Shown piece by piece: positions 16,936 to 24,112 of a stretch of 64,000 nucleotides of DNA. Each line of letters starts with the position of its first letter. Positions within the stretch are counted from its first letter, which is position 1. Under the pieces are notes generated by a model. That model saw only the letters and a list, made by a program, of their open reading frames with translations, did no database searches and had not been told where the DNA came from. Both the position numbers and the translations under genes were made by a program. The DNA is from Mycolicibacterium cosmeticum (lineage in GTDB: Bacteria > Actinomycetota > Actinomycetes > Mycobacteriales > Mycobacteriaceae), in contig JACPVS010000023.1 of assembly GCA_016197365.1 (NCBI GenBank), positions 124,001 to 188,000 of the forward strand, given 5' to 3'.

Positions 16936-17126
16936 GATGAAACCTCTTCGGTGTGAGTCGACCTCTGCGAGGGTGTCAGCGATCGTCGGCGCCAGCGATC
17001 GGTGCCTCCGGGTACATGGCGAGGCGCATCCTGCCGTTGGCACCCGTGCGCGGGCGGCGGTCACGCCGCGTCGCGGGCCCTTCTGACTGTAGCCGAAATG
17101 CGCAGGCGTACCGCGCCGGGAACTTC

Positions 17127-17157
17127 GAGTCACACACCTGAAACAGGGGTGTGGCTC
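17127..17157. promoter_or_regulatory. Inverted repeat in the XRE-SDR divergent region
   Basis: The 320-bp gap 16936-17255 separates the XRE regulator from the divergent SDR operon. It contains a dyad with 14-bp arms, GAGTCACACACCTG-aaa-CAGGGGTGTGGCTC, with two mismatches. Its place in a divergent promoter region favours an operator for the adjacent regulator; a terminator is less likely because no gene ends here. No other clear gene or promoter hexamers were found in this gap. Confidence 0.5.
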
Positions 17158-17255
17158 TCCTAGGCAGTCGCGCCCTTCCGCAGACTCCGACGTCGGCGTT
17201 GACTCGGCTCGACCGACACATGAGACAGCGACGAACCGCCGATGGGAGCGCAGCG

Positions 17256-17993
17256 ATGGGACAACTCGAGAGCAAGGTCGCACTCGTCACCGGGGGAAGC
17301 GCCGGCATCGGACTGGAAACCGCCCGGCGGTTCGTAGGCGAGGGCGCGCAGGTCTATGTGACCGGGCGGCGCCAGAACGTCATCGAAGCGGCGGTGTCCG
17401 ACATCGGCGGCGATGTCACCGGAATCGTCGGCGACGTTTCCGACATCGCGTCACTCGACGCGCTCTTCGCGACGATCGCCGAACGCAGTGGCCGCCTCGA
17501 CGTGCTGGTCGCCAATGCCGGCGGCGGCCGTCTGATTGCGCTGGGCGACATCACTGAGGAGCACTACGACACCACCTTCGATACCAATGTCAAGGGCTTG
17601 GTGTTCACCGTGCAGAAAGCCTTGCCGCTGATGTCCGCCGGAGCGTCGGTGGTGCTGCTGTCTTCGGTGGCAGGAATCAAGGGCCTGCCGGGCATGAGCG
17701 TCTACGCCGCCACCAAGGCGGCAATCCGAAACCTGGCCCGCTCATGGGCTATAGAGCTGGCGCCACGCGGGATTCGCGTGGTTGCACTGTGCCCCGGACC
17801 CGTCGCCACTCCCGGCTTCGCCGCGAGCGTCTCCCAGCTGCCGGCCGACGACGACGGCTCCAGCGTCACGGTTCCGATGGGGCGCCTGGGGGAAGCGCAC
17901 GAAATAGCATCGGCAGCACTGTTCTTGGCGGCCGGCGAGTCTTCCTACATCACGGGTTCGGACCTGATCGTCGACGGCGGGCAATCCGTATGA
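17256..17993 (+). CDS. SDR family oxidoreductase
   Basis: Protein of 245 residues from ATG 17256 with GGGAG upstream. It shows the coenzyme loop TGGSAGIGLETA, NAGGGR, the catalytic Ser in LLSSVAG and YAATK, then CPGPVATPG and the C-terminal IVDGGQSV. First gene of a four-gene unit (SDR, metallo-hydrolase, LLM oxidoreductase, cupin) whose members overlap by a few bases (ATGA/GTGA), so it is certainly co-translated. Divergent from the XRE regulator that probably controls it. Confidence 0.9.
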   Translation: MGQLESKVALVTGGSAGIGLETARRFVGEGAQVYVTGRRQNVIEAAVSDIGGDVTGIVGDVSDIASLDALFATIAERSGRLDVLVANAGGGRLIALGDITEEHYDTTFDTNVKGLVFTVQKALPLMSAGASVVLLSSVAGIKGLPGMSVYAATKAAIRNLARSWAIELAPRGIRVVALCPGPVATPGFAASVSQLPADDDGSSVTVPMGRLGEAHEIASAALFLAAGESSYITGSDLIVDGGQSV

Positions 17994-18958
17994 GCCACCT
18001 GCGCGTCGGATCCACCACCATCACCTCGGTGGTTGAGCAGACAATCGACACCTTGCTGGCGGCGAACCTTCCACAGGCCACCCCGCAGGCATTACGGGAG
18101 CTGCGCTGGCTGAGGCCGCACTACGTGAACGAACACGGGCAGTTGCAGGGAGTCATCCAGTCGCTCGTCATCGAGCACCGAGGCACCCTCATTGTTGTCG
18201 ACACCTGCGTCGGCGACGACAAGGACATCGCCGCGGTTCCTGAGTTGGCGCATGCCCGCACTGGGTACCTCGACAGATTCAATGCTGCCGGATTCGACGT
18301 GGATGCAGTCGATTACGTGCTCAACACCCCTATGCACGTCGACCACGTCGGATGGAACACCCGCCTCACCGGAGGCCGATGGCAACCGACATTTCCCAAT
18401 GCGCGCTATCTCTTCGCCGCCCAGGAACTCACCCACTGGTCAGCACACGCCGAGAAGCCGGTAACCGACATCGAGGGGGCCGCCCCCAACAGCGACGAAA
18501 CGCGTCATGCGCAAGACTTTCACCAGACTCAGGTCGATGTGCACCTGCAGTCGATCCAACCAATCCTCTATGCCGGACTGGCCGATATCATCGACATCCC
18601 CCACGTCGTCGCTCCCGGCCTCACCCTGGTCCCTGCCCCCGGACACACCCCCGGCCACGTCATGGTGGACATCACCTCCAACGGCGAGCGCATCCTGCTA
18701 TCCGGCGACACCTTTCACCACCCCTGCCAGATCGCACACCCCGAATGGGATGACCTCGCCGATACCGACCTGGCCGCGGGTGTTGCGGCACGACAGCAGA
18801 TTCTGGCCGACATCGCCGACACCTCTACGCGGCTCCTCGGCTCGCATTTCTCCCATCCCGGTTTCGGGACCGTCACCACGGATGGCGACACCTACCGATT
18901 CAACGCGGGCGATACGCCGACAACCCCTCACTGCCACAACCATCAGGAGAGACAGTGA
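17990..18958 (+). CDS. MBL-fold metallo-hydrolase with altered first metal site
   Basis: Protein of 322 residues overlapping the SDR stop by 4 bp. The metallo-beta-lactamase fold is shown by the motif region NTPMHVDHVGWNT, then APGHTPGHVMVD, the metal-bridging LSGDTFHHP and SHFSHPGFG. The canonical HxHxDH motif of this lactonase-like branch (normally THLHVDHVGWN) reads P-M-H-V-D-H here: the first metal ligand His is replaced by Pro. The other ligands are present. This may weaken one metal site or abolish hydrolysis. Substrate unknown; lactones or similar esters are typical for this branch. Confidence 0.85.
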   Translation: MSHLRVGSTTITSVVEQTIDTLLAANLPQATPQALRELRWLRPHYVNEHGQLQGVIQSLVIEHRGTLIVVDTCVGDDKDIAAVPELAHARTGYLDRFNAAGFDVDAVDYVLNTPMHVDHVGWNTRLTGGRWQPTFPNARYLFAAQELTHWSAHAEKPVTDIEGAAPNSDETRHAQDFHQTQVDVHLQSIQPILYAGLADIIDIPHVVAPGLTLVPAPGHTPGHVMVDITSNGERILLSGDTFHHPCQIAHPEWDDLADTDLAAGVAARQQILADIADTSTRLLGSHFSHPGFGTVTTDGDTYRFNAGDTPTTPHCHNHQERQ

Positions 18959-19785
18959 AATTCGGAGTGACCACCTTCCTCACCGACCAGGGAATCGGGC
19001 CGGTCACACTTGCTCGCGCTCTCGAAGATCGAGGATTCGACTCCCTGTTCGTCACCGAGCACACCCACGTCCCGGCCTCGCGGCGCAGTCCGTATCCCGG
19101 CGGCGGCGACCTGCCGGAGAAGTACTACCGACTCCTGGATCCGTTCCTGGCGCTAACCGCTGCCGCCACGGCAACCAGCAAGCTGATCCTGGGCACGGGC
19201 GTTGCCCTGGTCGTCCAACGCGATCCGATCATCACCGCAAAGGAGGCCGCAACTCTCGACCTGCTCTCGGACGGACGGTTCCTCTTCGGCATGGGCATCG
19301 GCTGGAACCGCGAGGAGATGGCGAGCCACGGAATCGACCCGCAAACACGCGGTAAACGCATCGACGAAATCGTCGAAACGATGCGGGCGCTCTGGACTCG
19401 CGAGATCGCCGAGTATCACGGTGATTTCGTCACACTGGAGCCGTCCATGGCCTGGCCCAAGCCGGTGCAACGTCCGCACCTACCGCTCTACTTCGGTGGC
19501 GGGCCGGCAACCTTTCCGCGCATCGCGCGCTTCGGAGCCGGCTGGTACGCCATCAGCGCGAGCAGCGCTGATTCGACCGCAGCGATAGCGGAACTGCGGG
19601 AGGTGACCGGCACCGACACCCGCGTCACCGTCGCCCACGTCGGACCGCTCACCGAGGCCGCGCTACACGGTTACCCAAGCAGCGGCGCCGAACGCGTCGT
19701 ATTCGACCTGGAGACGCTCAACCAAGACGACACCTTCACACAGCTCGACGCCTATCTGTCCGTAACCGAATCCTTGGGATGGTGA
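18955..19785 (+). CDS. LLM-class F420-dependent oxidoreductase
   Basis: Protein of 276 residues in a luciferase-like TIM barrel. Visible family segments are KFGVTTFLTDQGIGPVTLAR, FVTEHTHVP, LGTGVALVVQRDPIITAKEAATLD, GRFLFGMGIGWNREEM and LYFGGG. Such proteins use coenzyme F420 (or FMN) to oxidise or reduce small organic substrates, and are numerous in mycobacteria. GTG 18955 overlaps the metallo-hydrolase stop. Its position with SDR, hydrolase and cupin genes suggests a catabolic or detoxification pathway for one compound. Confidence 0.88.
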   Translation: MKFGVTTFLTDQGIGPVTLARALEDRGFDSLFVTEHTHVPASRRSPYPGGGDLPEKYYRLLDPFLALTAAATATSKLILGTGVALVVQRDPIITAKEAATLDLLSDGRFLFGMGIGWNREEMASHGIDPQTRGKRIDEIVETMRALWTREIAEYHGDFVTLEPSMAWPKPVQRPHLPLYFGGGPATFPRIARFGAGWYAISASSADSTAAIAELREVTGTDTRVTVAHVGPLTEAALHGYPSSGAERVVFDLETLNQDDTFTQLDAYLSVTESLGW

Positions 19786-19787
19786 CC

Positions 19788-20189
19788 ATGACTGACCACA
19801 ACACAACGCCGCTCGGACGCCCGCAACACCGCATCTGGGCCGAGATCGCTCCAACCCCGCTAGGGGAGTTCGGTGAGCGGGTCACCATCAAGGCGCTGAC
19901 CGCCGACAAAGCACAAGTATTGCGCGTCGAGATCACCAAGGGCACCGCCATCCCAAATCAGGTCGACCCCAGCGAGCAGGAGGTGCACCCAATGGAACAG
20001 ATCGACGTCATACTCACCGGCCGGATGAAATATGTGGTGGACGGCCAGGAACGCATTCTGGGCCCAGGTGAGGCGCTCGGAATCCCAGGCGGCGTACCAC
20101 ATTCCGCAGTAGCCCTCGAACACACCACCATGATCGAGGTCCTCACGCCGATCCCGGACTTCCCCACCAACGAGATTCGGACACCATGA
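19788..20189 (+). CDS. Cupin domain protein
   Basis: About 133 residues. A single cupin barrel includes EVHPMEQIDVILTGRMKYVV, LGPGEALGIPGGVPHSAVAL and TTMIEVLTPI; the His, Glu and later His of these motifs could bind a metal. ATG 19788 was taken; an ATG at 19779 overlaps the previous stop and is possible. Last gene of the four-gene plus-strand unit. Function, possibly isomerase, dioxygenase or binding, cannot be assigned. Confidence 0.8.
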   Translation: MTDHNTTPLGRPQHRIWAEIAPTPLGEFGERVTIKALTADKAQVLRVEITKGTAIPNQVDPSEQEVHPMEQIDVILTGRMKYVVDGQERILGPGEALGIPGGVPHSAVALEHTTMIEVLTPIPDFPTNEIRTP

Positions 20190-20240
20190 CCGAGGTCATT
20201 TCGGTTCACCTTCGGGCTTTCTGTAGGAATGGAAGGCTTC

Positions 20241-20383
20241 GTGAGACAAACTGCGGTGCAGCCGTCGTGAGACAGCTCGGAGAAGCGCAGGTCGACAGGG
20301 GACCCAGATGCAGCGCAGCACGAGGACCTACAGCACTTGTAGGTCCTCACGAACCGTGGCGGAATCTCACGACGGATCTGAGA
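20241..20383. repeat. Putative facing element ends (R2/L3) with 11-bp palindrome
   Basis: GTGAGAC at 20241 and 20267 has the same 26-bp spacing as at 13000/13026. Then GAGGACCTACA (20322-20332), a 5-base gap GCACT, and TGTAGGTCCTC (20338-20348) form a perfect 11-bp inverted repeat. The right arm leads into two repeats spaced 20 bp apart with CTCA at 20346 and 20366. The hairpin may instead be the terminator of the cupin operon, or both. The 206-bp gap 20190-20395 holds nothing else. Confidence 0.5.
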
Positions 20384-20395
20384 ATGTTGGCGCCA

Positions 20396-20764
20396 CTACG
20401 TCTGCCCCAAACTAGGCCGGTAATCAGCCGCCTCTGCCTCAGCAGCGAGTAACGCAGTCAACTCGCCCTCCTGCTGGGCAACAAAGACACCGATCACCTG
20501 GCGGCACACCTCCGGCACAGTGACCCCCCGCGCATCAGCAATACGTTTCAGCCCGACGAGCGTTGACGTCGTCACATGAAACTGCACCGCGAACTGGCCA
20601 CACGAACCATCTTCAGGCGGTGACCCCGGACCCACGACCACAGGACCATCGACCCCGAACTCGTCCACCTCAGCGGCCCGGATCCTCTGAACGCTCCCAC
20701 TACCAGAGTCGCCACCCACGCCATCGGCCGGGTCCCGGAGTTCCTCATGACTGAACAAACCCAT
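20396..20764 (-). CDS. Hypothetical protein, possible small DNA-binding type
   Basis: Protein of 122 residues, not recognised. The first 55 residues are Gly/Asp/Glu-rich and probably disordered. The C-terminal half, VQFHVTTSTLVGLKRIADAR then VTVPEVCRQVIGVFVAQQ, begins with a strand followed by two helices, which is reminiscent of ribbon-helix-helix proteins but not diagnostic. No partner toxin gene is adjacent. It lies directly inside the repeat array at 20338, so it may belong to that element. Codon use is compatible with a real gene. Confidence 0.45.
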   Translation of the reverse strand: MGLFSHEELRDPADGVGGDSGSGSVQRIRAAEVDEFGVDGPVVVGPGSPPEDGSCGQFAVQFHVTTSTLVGLKRIADARGVTVPEVCRQVIGVFVAQQEGELTALLAAEAEAADYRPSLGQT

Positions 20765-20884
20765 TCGACCACGCTAGACCTCGCAGAAGTCTCGGGCAGA
20801 GAAGCGGGCGGCGACTGTGGCCACTTCCGCGCTAGGACAGAGATGACGCGTCGCAACTCACCCGGCCGTGCGTGGCTCAGACGT

Positions 20885-21436
20885 TCACGCCATGGGTTCG
20901 GGCGTGAAGGTGACGTCGACATCGCCCACGGTCATCGTCACCTGCCCTTCCATCACCATCACCTGCGCCGAAAACCGGCGGTCCACGGTCTCGGCCAGCT
21001 GCTGCACCGCGGCATGGGGTATCTGCACCACCGACAAGTTTTTCAATGCCGATACCTTCGGGCCGACGGTGCGCCACCAGGTGGTCGCGCTGGAGGCGAA
21101 CGGGAACAGCAGCACCTGATCGGCTTGACTGGCCGCTTTGCCCAAGGCGCGCTCATCGGGCTGGCCGACATTGATCCACTCCACGATGCGGCCCGTATAG
21201 TCGGCGAGCCGCAGGTCCGGCACGCCCGGTGTGGACAAGCCGGCCCCGAAGGTCAACTCACCGTCGACGTCGCTGAGTCGGTGTGCGCGCAGCCCAAACG
21301 CCAACAGGCGCATCACCATCCGCTCGTCGGTCTCACTGGGATGACGGGCCACGGTCAGCGTGTGGTCGTCGTAGTAACCGTGATCGACATCAGACACGCC
21401 GAGTTCGACTTTGAACACCGTTGCAGAAAGGGCCAC
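20885..21436 (-). CDS. YaeQ family protein
   Basis: Protein of 183 residues of normal family length. Diagnostic segments are ATVFKVELGVSDVDHGYYDD, ARHPSETDERMVMRLLAF, DLRLADYTGRIVEWINVGQPDE and VMVMEGQVTMTVGD. YaeQ has a compact nuclease-like fold related to PD-(D/E)XK enzymes but no settled biochemical role. A single-gene unit on the minus strand, 36 bp from the end of the neighbouring SDR gene (which ends at 21473). Confidence 0.92.
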   Translation of the reverse strand: MALSATVFKVELGVSDVDHGYYDDHTLTVARHPSETDERMVMRLLAFGLRAHRLSDVDGELTFGAGLSTPGVPDLRLADYTGRIVEWINVGQPDERALGKAASQADQVLLFPFASSATTWWRTVGPKVSALKNLSVVQIPHAAVQQLAETVDRRFSAQVMVMEGQVTMTVGDVDVTFTPEPMA

Positions 21437-21472
21437 GTCATAGTGTCCACCCTGGTGGTGTCTCCTGAGTAA

Positions 21473-22312
21473 TCAGGCCGGGAAATCCGCGCTGCGAGCC
21501 AGAGTTTCGCTCGTCCGGATATCGGCCAGACTCTGCTCCAGCGCATCGATCACAGCCTCGTATCCGCCGTTGCCCAGGACCAGCCGACGGGGAGGAGAGT
21601 CCTGCTCCATCGCTGCGATCACCGCTCGGGCACCGCGGTGCGGATCGCCTGGCTGCACGCCGTTCATCCCGACGAAGGTGGCGCGGACCTGCTCCAGCAT
21701 GTCGTGATACTCCGGAATCGACTCCGCGACAGGCTCATCGGCGAAGCCGGCGTAGGCGTTCGTGCGGAACGCCCCCGGCTCGACCGTCAGCACGGAGATG
21801 CCCTGCGCGGCGACTTCGTCGCGCAGCGTGTCGGCGACGGCTTCGACGGCGAACTTCGTCGCGCTGTAGTAGCCGAATCCGGGCGCTGCCACGAGCCCGG
21901 CCACCGAGGACACGTTGACGATCCACCCGCTCCCGCGGGCGCGCATGCCCGGCAGCACCGCGCGAGTCACGGACAGCACCGCGAAGAAGTTCAGCTCGAA
22001 CATCGCCCGCACCGAGGATTCGTCCATCGCCTCGATCGAGCCGAACCAGCCGCGGCCGGCGTTGTTCACCAGCACGTCGATACCGCCCATATGCGCCTCG
22101 GCGGCATTCACCGCACGCCGCACCTGGGCCGCATCGGTGACATCCAGCTGCACGACCAGAACGCGGTCGCCGTATTGGCCCGCCCACTGCGCCAACTCCT
22201 GCGGACGCCGGGACGTGAGTACCACGCGGTCACCCGTCTCACGTGCCGCGTCCGCGAAGGCCACTCCGAAGCCGCCGGGTGTGCCTCCCGTTACGAACCA
22301 CCGCCGCGTCAT
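21473..22312 (-). CDS. SDR family oxidoreductase
   Basis: Protein of 279 residues. The coenzyme loop is FVTGGTPGGFGVAFA (a variant TGxxxGxG), followed by NNAGRGWFGS, Ser in NVSSVAG, the catalytic YYSATK and VEPGAFRTN. It belongs to the extended classical SDR group often annotated as oxidoreductase/retinol dehydrogenase-like. Its ATG overlaps the stop of the NTF2-like gene by 4 bp, so both are translated from the MerR-controlled divergent promoter. Substrate unknown. Confidence 0.9.
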   Translation of the reverse strand: MTRRWFVTGGTPGGFGVAFADAARETGDRVVLTSRRPQELAQWAGQYGDRVLVVQLDVTDAAQVRRAVNAAEAHMGGIDVLVNNAGRGWFGSIEAMDESSVRAMFELNFFAVLSVTRAVLPGMRARGSGWIVNVSSVAGLVAAPGFGYYSATKFAVEAVADTLRDEVAAQGISVLTVEPGAFRTNAYAGFADEPVAESIPEYHDMLEQVRATFVGMNGVQPGDPHRGARAVIAAMEQDSPPRRLVLGNGGYEAVIDALEQSLADIRTSETLARSADFPA

Positions 22313-22659
22313 GGCTCGATCACCAACCGGCTGATCAGCGCGCCGTCCAGTGTGAAGCGGTAGTGCAGGTCGGCGACCCCGCCTGGGAAGTTCCCCTCGA
22401 GGTGCTGTGCGACGTCGACGGTCGTGTCGGTCTGCCGTTCGAGCACTGTCGCACCGATGAACGCGGTCGTATAGGTGTACTCACTGACCGAGGTGGTCAG
22501 CCAGGTTCCGATCTCGTCATGGCCCGTGTGGTCGTGGCCCTCGTCGGTCACGACGGCATCGGTGGTGAACGTCGCGAGCGCTCGGTGGTCTTCTCGGGCG
22601 TCGAGTGCGGTCATGAACCTTTTGATGGTGTCCGGGAGTGCATCCCATTCGGTGGTCAT
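22309..22659 (-). CDS. NTF2-like (SnoaL-type) protein
   Basis: Protein of 116 residues in a small alpha+beta barrel: DTIKRFMTALDAREDHRALATF, then HDHTGHDEIGTWLTTSVSEYT and ADLHYRFTLDGALISRLVIEP. Such proteins are polyketide cyclase/isomerase-like or act as small-molecule carriers. The ATG follows a -10-like CAACGT by 6 nt, with no Shine-Dalgarno, so translation is probably leaderless. Upstream gene of the SDR, divergent from merR. Confidence 0.82.
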   Translation of the reverse strand: MTTEWDALPDTIKRFMTALDAREDHRALATFTTDAVVTDEGHDHTGHDEIGTWLTTSVSEYTYTTAFIGATVLERQTDTTVDVAQHLEGNFPGGVADLHYRFTLDGALISRLVIEP

Positions 22660-22674
22660 GAACCCACGTTGCGA

Positions 22675-22733
22675 CCTCCCCCACGGGGAAGGTCAAACCC
22701 TCGCCGTCATGTTGACTTTGCCCTAGGGGGAGG
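22675..22733. promoter_or_regulatory. Two facing MerR-type operator-promoters
   Basis: Two 22-bp copies in opposite orientation: TTGACC-TTCCCC-GTGGGGGAGG on the minus strand (22696 down to 22675) and TTGACT-TTGCCC-TAGGGGGAGG on the plus strand (22712-22733). Each has a -35 TTGAC followed directly by a GC dyad, the layout of MerR-family promoters with a 19-bp spacer. Positions 19 bp after each -35 give CAACGT and CACGAT as possible -10 elements, ending 6-7 nt before ATG 22659 and ATG 22750 respectively. Confidence 0.65.
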
Positions 22734-22740
22734 CTGCACG

Positions 22741-23577
22741 ATGGCTGCCATGGGCGCACGGGTTTCGATCGGTGACTTCGCGGTGATGACCACCCTGAGC
22801 CGGAAGGCGTTACGGCACTACCACGACATCGGCATCCTCGAACCGGCCCACATCGACCCCCACACCGGGTACCGCTTCTACGACACCGGCCAGGTCGATC
22901 ATGCGCACATCATCCGCCGGTTCAGGGCGCTCGGCATGTCCATTCCCGACATCAAGGCGCTGCTGAGCACCGACGACGCCGCGGCCCGCACCGAGATCAT
23001 CACGACGCACCTGGAACAGATGGAGGTGCAGTTGCAGGAAACGCGAGACGCGGTGGGCGCGTTGCGCGAGTTGCTGTCTCCCGTGCGCACCCCCGCCCAC
23101 GTCGAGGTACATCAGAAGCCGGCGCTCGCCGTCTGGTCCAGTGGCGCCACCATCGATGTCTCGGAGATCGACAGCTGGTTCGGGGTGGCGCTGCAGACAT
23201 TGCGCGACGCAGTGGCCACGGCTGAATGCGCACATCTCGGGTTCGTGCCGGGTGGCTTGTACGACCGGGAGCTGTTTCTCGAATCACGGGGAATGGCAAC
23301 CCTCTTCGTCCCCGCGCCGCCTTCCGCGCATCCTCCGGAGGGCGTCCGTGCGGAGGTTCTACCTCAGGCCGAGTTCGCACTGCTCACCCACTCCGGTGGC
23401 CACGACGGCATCGACCGCAGCTATGGGGCGTTGGGAAGTTACGTGAACGAGCATCTGATCAGTCACCAGGGGCCGATCCGCGAGCACTACCTCGGTTCCA
23501 GGCCCACGAACCCGATGACGTTCACCGCCACGGAGATCTGCTGGCCGATCTTCAGCACCGCCCCGCCACCGGATTGA
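22741..23577 (+). CDS. MerR family regulator with GyrI-like effector domain
   Basis: About 278 residues. The winged helix-turn-helix (about 8-75) includes VSIGDFAVMTTLSRKALRHY and GYRFYDTGQVDHAHIIRRFR; a dimerisation coiled coil follows (about 85-120); and the effector domain (about 125-275; HVEVHQKPALAVWS, GGLYDRELF, YGALGSYVNEH) resembles the drug-binding region of BmrR-type activators. It probably activates the divergent NTF2-SDR pair and itself on binding a small molecule. ATG 22741 has an excellent RBS (GGGGGAGG) that is part of the operator; ATG 22750 fits a leaderless start from the MerR promoter geometry. Confidence 0.9.
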   Translation: MAAMGARVSIGDFAVMTTLSRKALRHYHDIGILEPAHIDPHTGYRFYDTGQVDHAHIIRRFRALGMSIPDIKALLSTDDAAARTEIITTHLEQMEVQLQETRDAVGALRELLSPVRTPAHVEVHQKPALAVWSSGATIDVSEIDSWFGVALQTLRDAVATAECAHLGFVPGGLYDRELFLESRGMATLFVPAPPSAHPPEGVRAEVLPQAEFALLTHSGGHDGIDRSYGALGSYVNEHLISHQGPIREHYLGSRPTNPMTFTATEICWPIFSTAPPPD

Positions 23578-23681
23578 AGGTTGCTTTCTACCTTCAGGAT
23601 AGGCCGTGGTCGGGGGCTTGTGGCCAGGCCCCGGTGGTGCTGCATACTTGCCCGTCCCACCAGTACGGCAGAAGGAGTCCG

Positions 23682-24101
23682 GTGTCCGCAGCGCTTGATG
23701 AAGGCCCGTTCTTCCACGGCACGATCGCGGATTTGGGTGTCGGTGAGTTCCTTACCGCGGGCCGTCCGTCGAACTACCGGCCCGAGGTGGTGATGAACCA
23801 TATCTACTTCACCGCGCTGGTCGACGGAGCCGGACTCGCAGCCCAGATCGCAGCGGAACTCGCAGGGGGCGGCAGTGTTCCGCGGGTGTATCGGGTGCAG
23901 CCCACCGGAGTCTTCGAGGATGACCCGAACGTGACCGACAAGAAGTTTCCCGGCAACCCCACCCGGTCTTACCGCAGTGCGGCGCCGTTGCGGATCGTCG
24001 GCGAAATCACCGAGTGGACGAGACTGAACCCCCAACAGCTGCAAATGTGGCGGGAACGTCTGTCGGCGCTGCACGCCAGTGGCGGTGCGATCATCAATTG
24101 A
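23682..24101 (+). CDS. arr: Rifamycin ADP-ribosyltransferase Arr
   Basis: Protein of 139 residues, full family length. Key segments are FFHGTIADLGVGEFL, RPSNYRPEVVMNHIYFTALVD, VQPTGVFEDDPNVTDKKFPG, NPTRSYRSAAPLRIVGEITEW. These match the M. smegmatis Arr family, which transfers ADP-ribose from NAD+ to rifamycins and inactivates them; the H-Y-D-type catalytic positions seen in Arr (His19 in the M. smegmatis enzyme) have counterparts here. GTG start with GAAGGAG just upstream. Chromosomal arr is an intrinsic trait of fast-growing mycobacteria. A monocistronic unit. Confidence 0.93.
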   Translation: MSAALDEGPFFHGTIADLGVGEFLTAGRPSNYRPEVVMNHIYFTALVDGAGLAAQIAAELAGGGSVPRVYRVQPTGVFEDDPNVTDKKFPGNPTRSYRSAAPLRIVGEITEWTRLNPQQLQMWRERLSALHASGGAIIN

Positions 24102-24112
24102 AAGGCGGCACC

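Noticed and set aside
17127..17157. Dyad read as a rho-independent terminator
   Set aside because: It lies between two diverging genes, so no transcript ends there; operator is more sensible.
11197..20383. CRISPR-like interpretation of the spaced 20-bp repeats
   Set aside because: Only two repeat copies per array with no uniform spacers and no cas genes; transposase-site arrays explain them better.
20396..20764. Antitoxin of a toxin-antitoxin pair
   Set aside because: No toxin-like gene is adjacent on either side; the fold guess alone is insufficient.
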